A stretch of 64,000 nt of DNA, taken from the NCBI GenBank assembly GCA_016285245.1, contig JAEEQH010000015.1:1-64000 (forward strand), in the 5' to 3' direction. Each line of letters begins with the position of its first letter. Position 1 is the first letter of the stretch. Position numbers and translations under genes: made by a program. Shown here piece by piece: positions 8,333-16,592 of this stretch. Source of the DNA: Prevotella sp. Its GTDB lineage: Bacteria; Bacteroidota; Bacteroidia; Bacteroidales; Bacteroidaceae. Under the pieces are notes generated by a model. That model did not search any database and was not told where the DNA came from. It saw only the letters and a program-made list of their open reading frames with translations.

Positions 8333-9313
8333 TCACTTAAACAGCGAGTACTCCTTCACCTTCCAGGCTATCACGCTGGCGCCGAGGACGTCACGCTCTG
8401 AGTCGTTCAGTTCAGACTTCACGAACTTCACCTTACCTTCTATATTATGGAAGACGTGCTCGTCAAACGACTTCTTGGCGGGCTCCATCAGCCACTTGCC
8501 AGCATTGGCGATGCCACCGGTGAAGATGAAAGCTTCGGGGTCGAGCAGCGACGCGTAGTTAGCCAAGCCAAGGCCCAATGCCTCGCCGGTACGGCGGAAC
8601 ACCTCGATAGCCAGCTCGTCGCCCTGGTCGCAGAACTGCGCAATCTTCTTCGGCGTCAGCTTCTCCTCTTGCCGCATCAGCGACGGCTTGTCCGACTCCT
8701 CAAGCAGTTCGCGGGCGGTGGTGACGATGCCCTTCGTGGCGGTATACGTCTCCAGGCAGCCCTTCTTGCCACAGCCACACTGACGGCCGTCAATCTTGAC
8801 GCAGGTATGTCCCACCTCACCGGCATAGCCATCGTAACCGAGGTTGACGTTGCCGTCGGAGAACACGCAGCTGCCCAAACCCGATCCGAGGGTGATGGCG
8901 ATAAAGTCGCGCATACCGTGAGCAGCACCAAAAGCCTGCTCGGCCATAGCCACCACCATAGCGTTGTTGGCCACGGCAACAGCCAGTCCCAGACGGTCGC
9001 GGAGCATGGCCGACAGGGGTACGATACCCTTCCACGGCATATTCGCCGCATTGACGATACACCCCGTCTGGAAGTTGGCACTGGGGCAGCTGATGCCCAC
9101 CGAACGGATGGTCTCGTAGCCACCGTTGGCCTCCACCAGTTCGACGACATGCTCGGCTAGTGCCGACACATAATTGTTAATGTCAGGATAATCCAATGTC
9201 GGGAAACTGTCCTTGGCAAGAATGTTACCACGAACATCCACCACGGCGTAGATGGTCTCTTCCAGACTAATGTCTATGCCTACAACTCTTTTTTTAACTA
9301 CAGTATCGCTCAT
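8333..9313 (-). CDS. ROK family protein, copy 3, with altered catalytic site
   Basis: A 326-residue first gene of the tandem ROK unit. Zinc motif CGCGKKGCLE and GEVGH are intact, but the position of the ROK catalytic base aspartate is asparagine (VANNAMVV, Asn116-Asn117, both AAC) and the phosphate-1 loop reads DISLEETI without its glycine. It therefore looks like a non-catalytic or strongly altered ROK protein, perhaps a sugar-sensing partner of the other two. It follows a strong promoter match at 9346-9377 and should lead the transcript ROK3-ROK2-ROK1-menI-menF. Confidence 0.86.
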   Translation of the reverse strand: MSDTVVKKRVVGIDISLEETIYAVVDVRGNILAKDSFPTLDYPDINNYVSALAEHVVELVEANGGYETIRSVGISCPSANFQTGCIVNAANMPWKGIVPLSAMLRDRLGLAVAVANNAMVVAMAEQAFGAAHGMRDFIAITLGSGLGSCVFSDGNVNLGYDGYAGEVGHTCVKIDGRQCGCGKKGCLETYTATKGIVTTARELLEESDKPSLMRQEEKLTPKKIAQFCDQGDELAIEVFRRTGEALGLGLANYASLLDPEAFIFTGGIANAGKWLMEPAKKSFDEHVFHNIEGKVKFVKSELNDSERDVLGASVIAWKVKEYSLFK

Positions 9314-9345
9314 CGTAAAAAGGGATTTTTCTAGTTAGACAGCCA

Positions 9346-9377
9346 CAAATGTAAGCATTTTTTCTTTTCCGACCAAA
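9346..9377 (-). promoter_or_regulatory. Promoter for the ROK-menI-menF unit
   Basis: On the minus strand TTTG (9377-9374) is followed after 20 bases by TACATTTG (9353-9346), an exact match to the Bacteroidota consensus, about 32 bases before the ROK3 ATG. Confidence 0.65.
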
Positions 9378-9437
9378 TCTTTTTCCCACTTTTAGCATTT
9401 TTTTACCCAAAACGTACAAAATTCGAATAGAATTTAG

Positions 9438-9445
9438 TAACTTTG
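9438..9445 (+). promoter_or_regulatory. -7 box upstream of lysS
   Basis: TAACTTTG at 9438-9445, 34 bases before the lysS ATG. No clear TTTG at the -33 distance. It lies back to back with the ROK promoter in a 166-base intergenic region. Confidence 0.5.
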
Positions 9446-9479
9446 CACCCAACTATCGATTACACCTCTTTATAAAGAC

Positions 9480-11048
9480 ATGAACATTTCAGAACTTAGT
9501 GAGCAAGAAATACTGAGGCGCCAGAGCCTCAGCCAACTGCGCGAAATGGGCATCGACCCCTACCCCGCAGCAGAGTTTCCCACCAATGCCTTCTCCACAG
9601 ACATCCGCCAGAAGGTGGATAGCGGCGAGTGGAACGTAGAAAGTGAAGACGCCACACAGCTGCCGCAGGTGAGCATCGCCGGACGACTGATGAGCCGCCG
9701 CATCATGGGCAAGGCATCATTCATCGAGCTCCAGGACTCCAAGGGCCGCATACAGGTGTACGTCACCCGTGACGACATCTGCCCCGACGAGAACAAGGAC
9801 CTCTACAACGTCGTCTTCAAGAAGCTGCTGGACATCGGCGACTTCATCGGCATCAAGGGACACGTGTTCCGCACGAAGACCGGCGAGACCAGCGTCCACG
9901 CCAAGGAGCTGACGCTGCTGTCAAAGAGTCTGAAGCCACTGCCCATCGTGAAGTACAAGGACGGCGTGGCCTACGACAAGTTCGACGACCCCGAGCTGCG
10001 CTACCGCCAACGTTACGTCGACCTCGTGGTGAACGAGGGTGTGAAGGACACGTTCCTCCAGCGCGCCACCGTCATCCGCACCCTCCGCAAGGTGCTCGAC
10101 GAGGCAGGCTACACCGAGGTCGAGACACCCACCCTGCAGTCCATCGCCGGTGGTGCCTCCGCCCGTCCGTTCATCACCCACTTCAACGCCCTGGACCAGG
10201 ATATGTATATGCGTATCGCCACGGAGCTCTACCTGAAGCGCCTCATCGTCGGCGGCTTCGAGGGTGTCTACGAGATCGGCAAGAACTTCCGTAACGAGGG
10301 TATGGACCGTAACCACAACCCGGAGTTCACCTGCATGGAGCTCTACGTACAGTATAAGGACTACAACTGGATGATGTCGTTCACCGAGAAGCTGCTCGAG
10401 ACCATCTGTATAGCCGTCAACGGCAAGCCCGAGCGTGAGATCGACGGCAACATCGTCTCGTTCAAGGCACCCTACCGCCGACTGCCCATCCTTGAGGCCA
10501 TCCAGGAGAAGACCGGCTTCGACTGCAACGGCAAGACGGAGGACGAGATCCGCGCCTTCTGTAAGCAGAAGGGCATGGACGTCGACGAGACCATGGGCAA
10601 GGGCAAGCTCATCGACGAGCTCTTCGGCGAGTTCTGCGAGGGCACGTTCATCCAACCGACGTTCATCACCGACTACCCCGTGGAGATGTCGCCGCTGACG
10701 AAGATGCACCGCAGCAAGCCCGGACTCACCGAGCGTTTCGAGCTGATGGTCAACGGCAAGGAGCTGGCCAACGCCTACTCCGAGCTGAACGACCCCATCG
10801 ACCAGGAGGAGCGCTTCGTTGAGCAGATGCGACTGGCCGACAAGGGCGACGACGAGGCGATGATCATCGATCACGACTTCCTCCGCGCCCTGCAGTACGG
10901 TATGCCTCCCACCAGCGGTATCGGCATCGGTATCGACCGTCTCGTCATGCTCATGACCGGTAAGACGTTCATCCAGGAGGTGCTCTTCTTCCCGCAAATG
11001 AAGCCCGAGGTGAGAACGACAAAGAGCGAAGAAGAGTCGGAAGATTGA
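9480..11048 (+). CDS. lysS: Lysyl-tRNA synthetase, class II
   Basis: Charges tRNA-Lys with lysine in the cytoplasm. N-terminal OB-fold anticodon-binding domain (about 60-185, with SFIELQDSKGRIQVYV), then the class II catalytic core with motif 2 FRNEGMDRNHNPEFT and motif 3 GIGIDRLVML. 522 residues ending soon after the core with an acidic tail (TTKSEEESED), so it lacks the long C-terminal extension of some Bacteroides LysS. A short segment near residue 45 (SGEWNVESED) may be a small repeat-derived insert. First gene of a likely lysS-gpsA-pgi transcript. Confidence 0.96.
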   Translation: MNISELSEQEILRRQSLSQLREMGIDPYPAAEFPTNAFSTDIRQKVDSGEWNVESEDATQLPQVSIAGRLMSRRIMGKASFIELQDSKGRIQVYVTRDDICPDENKDLYNVVFKKLLDIGDFIGIKGHVFRTKTGETSVHAKELTLLSKSLKPLPIVKYKDGVAYDKFDDPELRYRQRYVDLVVNEGVKDTFLQRATVIRTLRKVLDEAGYTEVETPTLQSIAGGASARPFITHFNALDQDMYMRIATELYLKRLIVGGFEGVYEIGKNFRNEGMDRNHNPEFTCMELYVQYKDYNWMMSFTEKLLETICIAVNGKPEREIDGNIVSFKAPYRRLPILEAIQEKTGFDCNGKTEDEIRAFCKQKGMDVDETMGKGKLIDELFGEFCEGTFIQPTFITDYPVEMSPLTKMHRSKPGLTERFELMVNGKELANAYSELNDPIDQEERFVEQMRLADKGDDEAMIIDHDFLRALQYGMPPTSGIGIGIDRLVMLMTGKTFIQEVLFFPQMKPEVRTTKSEEESED

Positions 11049-11063
11049 TAGTTTGAGAGATTG

Positions 11064-12059
11064 ATGTTCGACTGCGGAAAGATTGCCATCGTCGGTGGCG
11101 GCTCGTGGGCCACGGCCATCGCCAAGATTGTGGTGCAGCACACGCACCACATCGGGTGGTATATGCGCCGCGACGACCAGATTGACGAGTTCCGCCGTCT
11201 GGGCCATAACCCCAGTTACCTTACCAGCGTCCACTTCAACACCGACGAGATAGCGTTCAGCAGCGACCTGAACAGCATCGCACAGCAGTACGACACCCTC
11301 GTCTTCGTCGTGCCATCGCCCTACCTGAAGAACCATCTGCGCAAGGTGAAGACGCGCATCAAGGAGAAGTTCATCGTCACAGCCATCAAGGGCATCGTTC
11401 CCGACGAGAACCTCGTCTGCTCGGAATATTTCCACCACGTCTTCGACGTCCCCTACGCCAATCTCGCCTGCCTCGGCGGTCCCTCCCATGCCGAGGAGGT
11501 GGCCCTCGAGCGACTGTCCTACCTCACCGTGGGCTGCTCCGACACCGAGAAGGCACAGGCCTTCGCCGACGTCCTCACCAGCGACGTCATCAAGACGAAG
11601 ACCTCCAGCGACGTCATCGGCATCGAGTACTCCTCGGTGCTGAAGAACGTCTACGCCATCGCCGCCGGCATCTGCTCCGGACTGAAGTTCGGCGACAACT
11701 TTCAGGCCGTCCTCATGTCGAACGCCGTACAGGAGATGAACCGTTTCCTCACCAGCGTACACCCCTTGGAGCGCAACATCTACGACTCCGTCTACATGGG
11801 CGACCTCCTTGTCACCGGCTACTCGAACTTCTCGCGCAACCGCACCTTCGGTTCGATGATCGGCAAGGGCTACAGCGTGAAGTCCGCACAGATTGAGATG
11901 GAGATGATTGCCGAGGGATACTTCGGCACGAAGTGCATGAAGGAGATCAATCGCCACTGGCACGTCAACATGCCCATCCTTGACGCCGTATATAATATAT
12001 TGTACGAGCGCATAAGCCCGCAGGTGGAGATCAAGCTCCTCACCGACTCCTTCCGGTAA
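11064..12059 (+). CDS. gpsA: Glycerol-3-phosphate dehydrogenase [NAD(P)+]
   Basis: Reduces dihydroxyacetone phosphate to sn-glycerol-3-phosphate for phospholipid synthesis. N-terminal Rossmann motif IVGGGSWATAIAKI, GGPSHAEEVA, the catalytic lysine region EYSSVLKNVYAIAAGI, and the C-terminal NRTFGSMIGKG segment. 331 residues from the ATG at 11064; an in-frame TTG at 11061 is less likely. Begins 15 bases after lysS. Confidence 0.94.
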   Translation: MFDCGKIAIVGGGSWATAIAKIVVQHTHHIGWYMRRDDQIDEFRRLGHNPSYLTSVHFNTDEIAFSSDLNSIAQQYDTLVFVVPSPYLKNHLRKVKTRIKEKFIVTAIKGIVPDENLVCSEYFHHVFDVPYANLACLGGPSHAEEVALERLSYLTVGCSDTEKAQAFADVLTSDVIKTKTSSDVIGIEYSSVLKNVYAIAAGICSGLKFGDNFQAVLMSNAVQEMNRFLTSVHPLERNIYDSVYMGDLLVTGYSNFSRNRTFGSMIGKGYSVKSAQIEMEMIAEGYFGTKCMKEINRHWHVNMPILDAVYNILYERISPQVEIKLLTDSFR

Positions 12060-12123
12060 GCAGTCTACAGAGAACTGAAAAACATAAAAAAACTACAAAA
12101 CCATATAAAACTAAAGATTTCTT

Positions 12124-13479
12124 ATGAAGAACATCACACTCGACATCACCAAGGCTGCCTGCTTCCTGGAGGCTGGCGCCGTGAAGGCTTTCGAGCCGAA
12201 AGTGAAAGAAGCACAGAAGGCCCTGGAAGAGGGCACGTGCCCCGGTAACGACTTCCTGGGATGGCTACACCTGCCCAGCAGCATCACACCACAGTTCCTC
12301 GACGAGGTGCAGGCCGTGGCCAACACCCTCCGCGAGAAGTGCGAGGTCATCGTCGTCGCCGGCATCGGCGGCTCATATCTCGGTGCCCGTGCCGTCATCG
12401 AAGCCCTCGGCAACACGTTCGGCTGGCTCATTCAGGACGGCAAGAACCCCACCATCCTCTTTGCCGGTAACAATATCGGCGAGGACTACCTCTACGAGAT
12501 GACCGAGTACCTCAAAGGCAAGAAGTTCGGCGTCATCAACATCTCGAAGTCGGGAACGACCACAGAGACCGCCCTCACATTCCGCCTGCTGAAGAAGCAG
12601 TGTGAGGCACAGATGGGCAAGGACGCCGCCAAGGACGTCATCGTCGCCGTCACCGACGCCAAGCGCGGCGCCGCACGCACCTGCGCCGACAAGGAGGGTT
12701 ACAAGTCGTTCATCATCCCCGACAACGTCGGCGGACGCTTCTCCGTGCTCACCCCCGTCGGACTGCTGCCCATCGCCTGCGCTGGCTTCGACATCAAGGC
12801 CCTCGTACAGGGTGCCCAGGACATGGAGAAAGCCTGTGCTCCCAGCGTTCCCTTCGACGAGAACATCGCCGCACAATATGCCGCCGTACGCAACGGTCTC
12901 TACCAGTCAGGCAAGAAGATCGAGATCATGGTGAACTACCAGCCGAAGCTCCACTTCGTCTCAGAGTGGTGGAAGCAGCTCTACGGCGAGTCCGAGGGTA
13001 AGGACAAGAAGGGTATCTTCCCCGCCAGCGTCGATTTCACCACCGACCTTCACTCCATGGGACAGTGGATACAGGACGGCGAGCGCACCATCTTCGAGAC
13101 GGTCATCTCTGTCGAGAAGCCTAACAGCACCCTGCTGTTCCCCAGCGACGAGGAGAACCTCGACGGTCTGAACTTCCTCGCAGGCAAGCGCGTCGACGAG
13201 GTGAACAAGATGGCAGAGCTCGGCACCCGTCTGGCACATGTCGACGGTGGCGTGCCCAACATCCGCATCTCCGTACCCGAGCTCAACGCCTACTACATCG
13301 GACAGCTCATCTACTTCTTCGAGATTGCCTGCGGCATCAGCGGCAACGTCCTCGGCGTGAACCCCTTCAACCAGCCCGGCGTCGAAGCCTACAAGAAGAA
13401 TATGTTCGCACTCCTCGACAAGCCCGGCTACGAGGCCGACTCGAAAGCCATCAAGGAAAGACTGGCAAAAGAACAGTGA
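12124..13479 (+). CDS. pgi: Glucose-6-phosphate isomerase
   Basis: Interconverts glucose-6-phosphate and fructose-6-phosphate. Visible signatures: [16 protein letters not shown], the [15 protein letters not shown] phosphosugar-binding segment, the [13 protein letters not shown] region, and [21 protein letters not shown] near the C-terminus with the active-site lysine. 451 residues, the shorter Pgi type found in Firmicutes and Bacteroidota. The 64-base gap from gpsA has no clear promoter box. Confidence 0.96.
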   Translation: MKNITLDITKAACFLEAGAVKAFEPKVKEAQKALEEGTCPGNDFLGWLHLPSSITPQFLDEVQAVANTLREKCEVIVVAGIGGSYLGARAVIEALGNTFGWLIQDGKNPTILFAGNNIGEDYLYEMTEYLKGKKFGVINISKSGTTTETALTFRLLKKQCEAQMGKDAAKDVIVAVTDAKRGAARTCADKEGYKSFIIPDNVGGRFSVLTPVGLLPIACAGFDIKALVQGAQDMEKACAPSVPFDENIAAQYAAVRNGLYQSGKKIEIMVNYQPKLHFVSEWWKQLYGESEGKDKKGIFPASVDFTTDLHSMGQWIQDGERTIFETVISVEKPNSTLLFPSDEENLDGLNFLAGKRVDEVNKMAELGTRLAHVDGGVPNIRISVPELNAYYIGQLIYFFEIACGISGNVLGVNPFNQPGVEAYKKNMFALLDKPGYEADSKAIKERLAKEQ

Positions 13480-13488
13480 TTTTTATCA

Positions 13489-13581
13489 ACCACGAATTAC
13501 GCGAATTATACGAATTCCCATACTTAAGTTGTTATTTGGAACAACACGCAGCAAAATTCGTTTAATTCGTGAATTCGTGGT
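13489..13581. repeat. Imperfect inverted repeat after pgi
   Basis: Left arm ACCACGAATTACGCGAATTA (13489-13508) pairs with right arm TTAATTCGTGAATTCGTGGT (13562-13581), enclosing about 53 bases that include a small hairpin GTTGTT-ATTTGG-AACAAC. Possible transcript end for pgi, or a non-autonomous repeat element. Confidence 0.5.
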
Positions 13582-13616
13582 CTTAAATAATAATACGTGG
13601 TATAAAATTATTATCG

Positions 13617-14321
13617 GTGGAGATCAAGAAGTATTTGGAGAGGCACGGCTTTGAGCGATTTGAGCCCAAAGCCGTGCTCTTCGACATGGACGGTGTGCTC
13701 TACGACTCCATGCCACGCCACGCTATCGCCTGGCAGCAGTCCATGGCTTCGTTCGGCATACGCATGACCGCCGAGGACGCCTATGCCACCGAGGGTGCAC
13801 GCGGCATCGACACTATCCGCACGATGGTGCTCCAGCAGAAAGGCCAGGAGATTACCCTCGACGAGGCACAGCAGATGTACGACGAGAAGACCCGCTGCTT
13901 CCATGCCCAGAGCGAGGCACCGCTTATGGACGGCATCCTCGACGTGCTGCAAGCCGTCGCCAGCCACGGCTGGACCGTCGGCGTCGTCACCGGCAGCGGT
14001 CAGCGCCCGCTCATCAATCGTCTGCTGAAGGACTTCAGCCGTTACCTCGACGAGCAGCACATCGTCACCGCTTACGACGTCACCCGCGGCAAGCCCAATC
14101 CCGACCCTTACCTCATCGGCATGGAGAAAGCGGGTACGCTGCCGTGGCAGACCATCGTCGTCGAAAATGCGCCCCTCGGCGTACGCGCCGGCGTCGCTGC
14201 CCGCGCATTCACTATCGCCGTGAACACCGGTCCCCTACCCGACGAGACGCTCCTCGGGGCTGGCGCCGACGTTCTCTTCCACAATATGCACGAGCTCGCC
14301 GACGCCCTGACACAAAAATAA
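13617..14321 (+). CDS. HAD-superfamily phosphatase / beta-phosphoglucomutase-like
   Basis: A 234-residue haloacid dehalogenase family hydrolase of the beta-phosphoglucomutase/phosphatase subfamily. Motif I LFDMDGVLYDS (21-31) holds the nucleophilic and general acid aspartates; motif II VVTGSG; motif III lysine in RGKPNPDPYL; motif IV VVENAPLGVRAG. A helical cap lies between motifs I and II. The start is GTG, because the first internal ATG would remove motif I. The substrate is probably a sugar phosphate, not determinable here. It follows pgi, suggesting sugar-phosphate metabolism. Confidence 0.85.
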   Translation: MEIKKYLERHGFERFEPKAVLFDMDGVLYDSMPRHAIAWQQSMASFGIRMTAEDAYATEGARGIDTIRTMVLQQKGQEITLDEAQQMYDEKTRCFHAQSEAPLMDGILDVLQAVASHGWTVGVVTGSGQRPLINRLLKDFSRYLDEQHIVTAYDVTRGKPNPDPYLIGMEKAGTLPWQTIVVENAPLGVRAGVAARAFTIAVNTGPLPDETLLGAGADVLFHNMHELADALTQK

Positions 14322-14326
14322 TCTGT

Positions 14327-14881
14327 TTATTCGTCCTCCTCGTCCCTGGCACCGTTGGTATCCAAGTCGGTGTCCAGGCGGATATTCACGTTACCGAGGT
14401 TGTCGACCGTTACCACCAGCGGCACGTACTCGTCCGTCTGCGGCAGACAGACGCTGGCGGCGAACTGCAGACGGCGGTCGTCCACCTCGTCGAAGACGAA
14501 ACCCTCCAGGATGCCATGCTCACGGTAATCACCGTTCAGCCAGCGGTCAAAGGTCGTCTTGAGGAACTTCTTGCTGACAGCCACGCTGCCGTCGGAACGG
14601 CGTATCGTCAGGCGGATCACGTTGTCCACGAACTGCTGGCCCGTCTCGTCCGTCACCATCGGCAGACTGTCGCTCGGCTGACGGTCTATCTCTACACTAT
14701 ACGACTTGCCCAGCCACTTCACCTCGCGCTGGTCATTATACGTCTGCATCTTGATGGGGCCGCTGGGCTGTGTTACCACTATCGGCGCCGCAATGATGTC
14801 CGTCGTCGTTTTCTTCTCCTTGCATCCTGCCAGCAGCGTTAGTGCTGCCAGGCTGATTACGGTCAGGTGTTGTCTTGTCAT
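14327..14881 (-). CDS. DUF4738 family lipoprotein
   Basis: A 184-residue predicted lipoprotein starting at the ATG at 14881: a hydrophobic signal peptide ends in the lipobox LLAGC. The body resembles the Bacteroidota DUF4738 family of unknown function and ends in an acidic tail (ARDEEDE). No catalytic motif is apparent. Monocistronic, with its own promoter at 14910-14941; its end lies close to the convergent HAD gene. Confidence 0.75.
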   Translation of the reverse strand: MTRQHLTVISLAALTLLAGCKEKKTTTDIIAAPIVVTQPSGPIKMQTYNDQREVKWLGKSYSVEIDRQPSDSLPMVTDETGQQFVDNVIRLTIRRSDGSVAVSKKFLKTTFDRWLNGDYREHGILEGFVFDEVDDRRLQFAASVCLPQTDEYVPLVVTVDNLGNVNIRLDTDLDTNGARDEEDE

Positions 14882-14909
14882 TTCCAATGTTGTTTTGGGT
14901 TTTCGCTTG

Positions 14910-14941
14910 CAAAGATACACTTTTTTTTTACATCACACAAA
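14910..14941 (-). promoter_or_regulatory. Promoter for the DUF4738 gene
   Basis: Minus-strand TTTG (14941-14938), 20 bases, TATCTTTG (14917-14910), about 28 bases before the ATG at 14881. The -33 box overlaps the edge of the adjacent terminator. Confidence 0.6.
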
Positions 14942-14967
14942 AAAACCCGCCAAGAATTTGGCGGGTT
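14941..14967 (-). terminator. Rho-independent terminator for the DUF4890-type gene
   Basis: A perfect 10-bp stem AACCCGCCAA/TTGGCGGGTT with loop GAAT (14944-14967), followed on the minus strand by a run of T (A-run at 14939-14945 on +). It would end minus-strand transcripts arriving from 15180. Confidence 0.7.
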
Positions 14968-15179
14968 GGGTTGTTATCCAGATCACATTACCTAAACTTC
15001 TATCTACTAAAGACGGCTCGCTAGCCAAAAAAAACACTATGTTAACCTAAATCACTATGATGCTCAAAAATTAACCTAAATCACTATGATGCTAAATATT
15101 TCACTAAAATTCTATGATGTGCAAAATGTCTATAATGTGCTAGATGTCTATGATGTGGCTGAATGACAAAGAGGTCTTA
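14968..15179. repeat. Gene-free stretch with 23-bp direct repeats
   Basis: A perfect direct repeat (TTAACCTAAATCACTATGATGCT split over 15042-15064 and 15071-15093) is followed by decaying related units (TTCTATGATGTGC, GTCTATGATGTGG) to about 15160. It forms the long 3' leader-to-terminator region of the gene starting at 15689. Confidence 0.55.
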
Positions 15180-15689
15180 CTAGTTCTGCTGCTGGGGACG
15201 CTGACCACGTGGTCCACGCTGACCGCCCATGCCACGACCCATGCCCTGGCGCATACGCTCCATGTCGGCCTGATAGGCTTTGAACTGTTCGGGAGTCATG
15301 ATTTTCTGCAGCTCTTCGTTGTAAGCTTTCATCTGTTCGCTCATCTCGGGACGCTGTCCACCCTGAGGGCGCTGTCCGCGGGGCTGGCGGATGCTGTCGC
15401 CCTGTGCGGGACGCTGGCGATTGCCGCCGGGACGTGCACCACCCTGTCCTCCGGGACGCTGTCCGCGTCCGAAGCGTGGTGTCATCATATCTGCGTATTT
15501 TGTGTTGAGTGAGAGCAGTTGCTTCGCTTGTTCTGCGTTAAGTCCATATTGCTGCACGGTACGATCTGTGCGGCGCTGTATCATTTCCTGAGGGTTAGGA
15601 CGCTGTCCGTCCTGTGGGTTGTTATCCTGTGCCATAGCGGTAGTTGACAGCAGCATAGAGGCTGCGATAGTCATAAGAATCTGTTTCAT
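15180..15689 (-). CDS. Exported Gln/Arg/Gly-rich protein (DUF4890-like)
   Basis: A 169-residue protein with a clear signal peptide (KQILMTIAASMLLSTTAMAQ). The mature part has two helical blocks (RTDRTVQQYGLNAEQAKQLL and EQMKAYNEELQKIMTPEQFKAY) reminiscent of DUF4890/Spy-CpxP-type periplasmic proteins, separated and followed by Gly/Arg/Gln/Pro-rich linkers such as GQRPGGQGGARPGG. Probably periplasmic with a chaperone-like or stress role, but this is only inference. The terminator at 14941-14967 serves it. Confidence 0.7.
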   Translation of the reverse strand: MKQILMTIAASMLLSTTAMAQDNNPQDGQRPNPQEMIQRRTDRTVQQYGLNAEQAKQLLSLNTKYADMMTPRFGRGQRPGGQGGARPGGNRQRPAQGDSIRQPRGQRPQGGQRPEMSEQMKAYNEELQKIMTPEQFKAYQADMERMRQGMGRGMGGQRGPRGQRPQQQN

Positions 15690-15798
15690 GTCCGTTCGTT
15701 TTTTTATTTGTGTTATTGATTTTTATTGTTTGTAAGTTTATCGTTGCAACTACTCTTCTGACGCTTCAGATTAGCAAAGGTTTAATCATTAACATTTT

Positions 15799-16506
15799 TT
15801 ATTCTTTTCCGCCCCCAACTTTCTTTAACTTCTTCACTTCCACAACATATACCACGCCGTCGCTGACGCGGAAACGGACATCGCAGCCGCCGAAGGGCAT
15901 CCCGTAGACACGCTCAGGATCGTGGTGAAAAGGCGGACGGGGATCCTGTGCAAGCACCTCGCGCAGGGCGTCGAGGAGAGGACCGGGGAAGTGGTGGTGG
16001 AGAGTGTCGGGGATATCGACGCTGAGGGGCTGCCACTGCCGGCTGTCTACGAAGCCGCTGCGGGCATCGGGATGGGCATCGGCATAGGCGACGTAGGGTT
16101 TGACGTCGTAGATGGGAGTGCCGTCCATGAGGTCGGCCCCGAGGACATGGATGACGGGTCCCTGGCTGTCAGTCATCTCGATGCTGTCTATCCTGACGCA
16201 CGACAGTCCCAGGTTGTTTGGACGGAAGGGCGACCGCGATGCGAAGACGCCAATGCGCTCGTTGCCGCCGAGACGTGGCGGGCGGACGGTGAGGCGGTCT
16301 TTAGCCGACTGTTCGTTGTTGGCTGAGAATTCCCAGATGAGCCAGAGGTAGTCGAAGCCGTCGAGACCCCGGATGGCGTCGGGATGCCGGTACTCGGGTG
16401 TGAAGACGATGGTTCCCGCGAGCGTGGGAGAGAGCCCGCTCTGACGTGGTATGCCGAACTTCGAAGTGAGCGGCGAGTGGAAGTATGCTACGGGTGTGAT
16501 TTCCAT
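15799..16506 (-). CDS. trmO: tRNA (N6-threonylcarbamoyladenosine(37)-N6)-methyltransferase TrmO
   Basis: A TsaA/VirR-like S-adenosylmethionine-dependent enzyme that methylates t6A at position 37 of tRNA. Typical stretches: PVAYFHSPLTSKFGIPRQSG, LDGFDYLWLIWEF, VGVFASRSPFRPN-like (IGVFASRSPFRPNNLGLS) and the DGTPIYDVKPYV block. 235 residues with the family's C-terminal subdomain. Divergent from the histidine kinase at 16593; a -7 box (TATTTTTG) lies at 16511-16518. Confidence 0.92.
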   Translation of the reverse strand: MEITPVAYFHSPLTSKFGIPRQSGLSPTLAGTIVFTPEYRHPDAIRGLDGFDYLWLIWEFSANNEQSAKDRLTVRPPRLGGNERIGVFASRSPFRPNNLGLSCVRIDSIEMTDSQGPVIHVLGADLMDGTPIYDVKPYVAYADAHPDARSGFVDSRQWQPLSVDIPDTLHHHFPGPLLDALREVLAQDPRPPFHHDPERVYGMPFGGCDVRFRVSDGVVYVVEVKKLKKVGGGKE

Positions 16507-16510
16507 GCTG

Positions 16511-16518
16511 CAAAAATA
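16511..16518 (-). promoter_or_regulatory. -7 box upstream of trmO
   Basis: TATTTTTG on the minus strand fits TAnnTTTG, only a few bases before the trmO ATG. No good -33 partner, so weak. Confidence 0.35.
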
Positions 16519-16527
16519 GTGAAAAAA

Positions 16528-16559
16528 TTTGGAGAAAAAAAATATAATTCGTACTTTTG
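16528..16559 (+). promoter_or_regulatory. Promoter for the TPR histidine kinase
   Basis: TTTG (16528-16531), 20 bases, TACTTTTG (16552-16559), 33 bases before the ATG. Confidence 0.6.
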
Positions 16560-16592
16560 CAGTCAGAAGTCAACGAAAGAGACTACTAACCG

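Noticed and set aside
9921..11963. 680-residue open frame on the minus strand across lysS and gpsA
   Set aside because: Antisense to two well-identified conserved genes; the composition (Val/Leu/Asp/His-rich) is that of a GC-rich shadow frame, with no domain recognisable.
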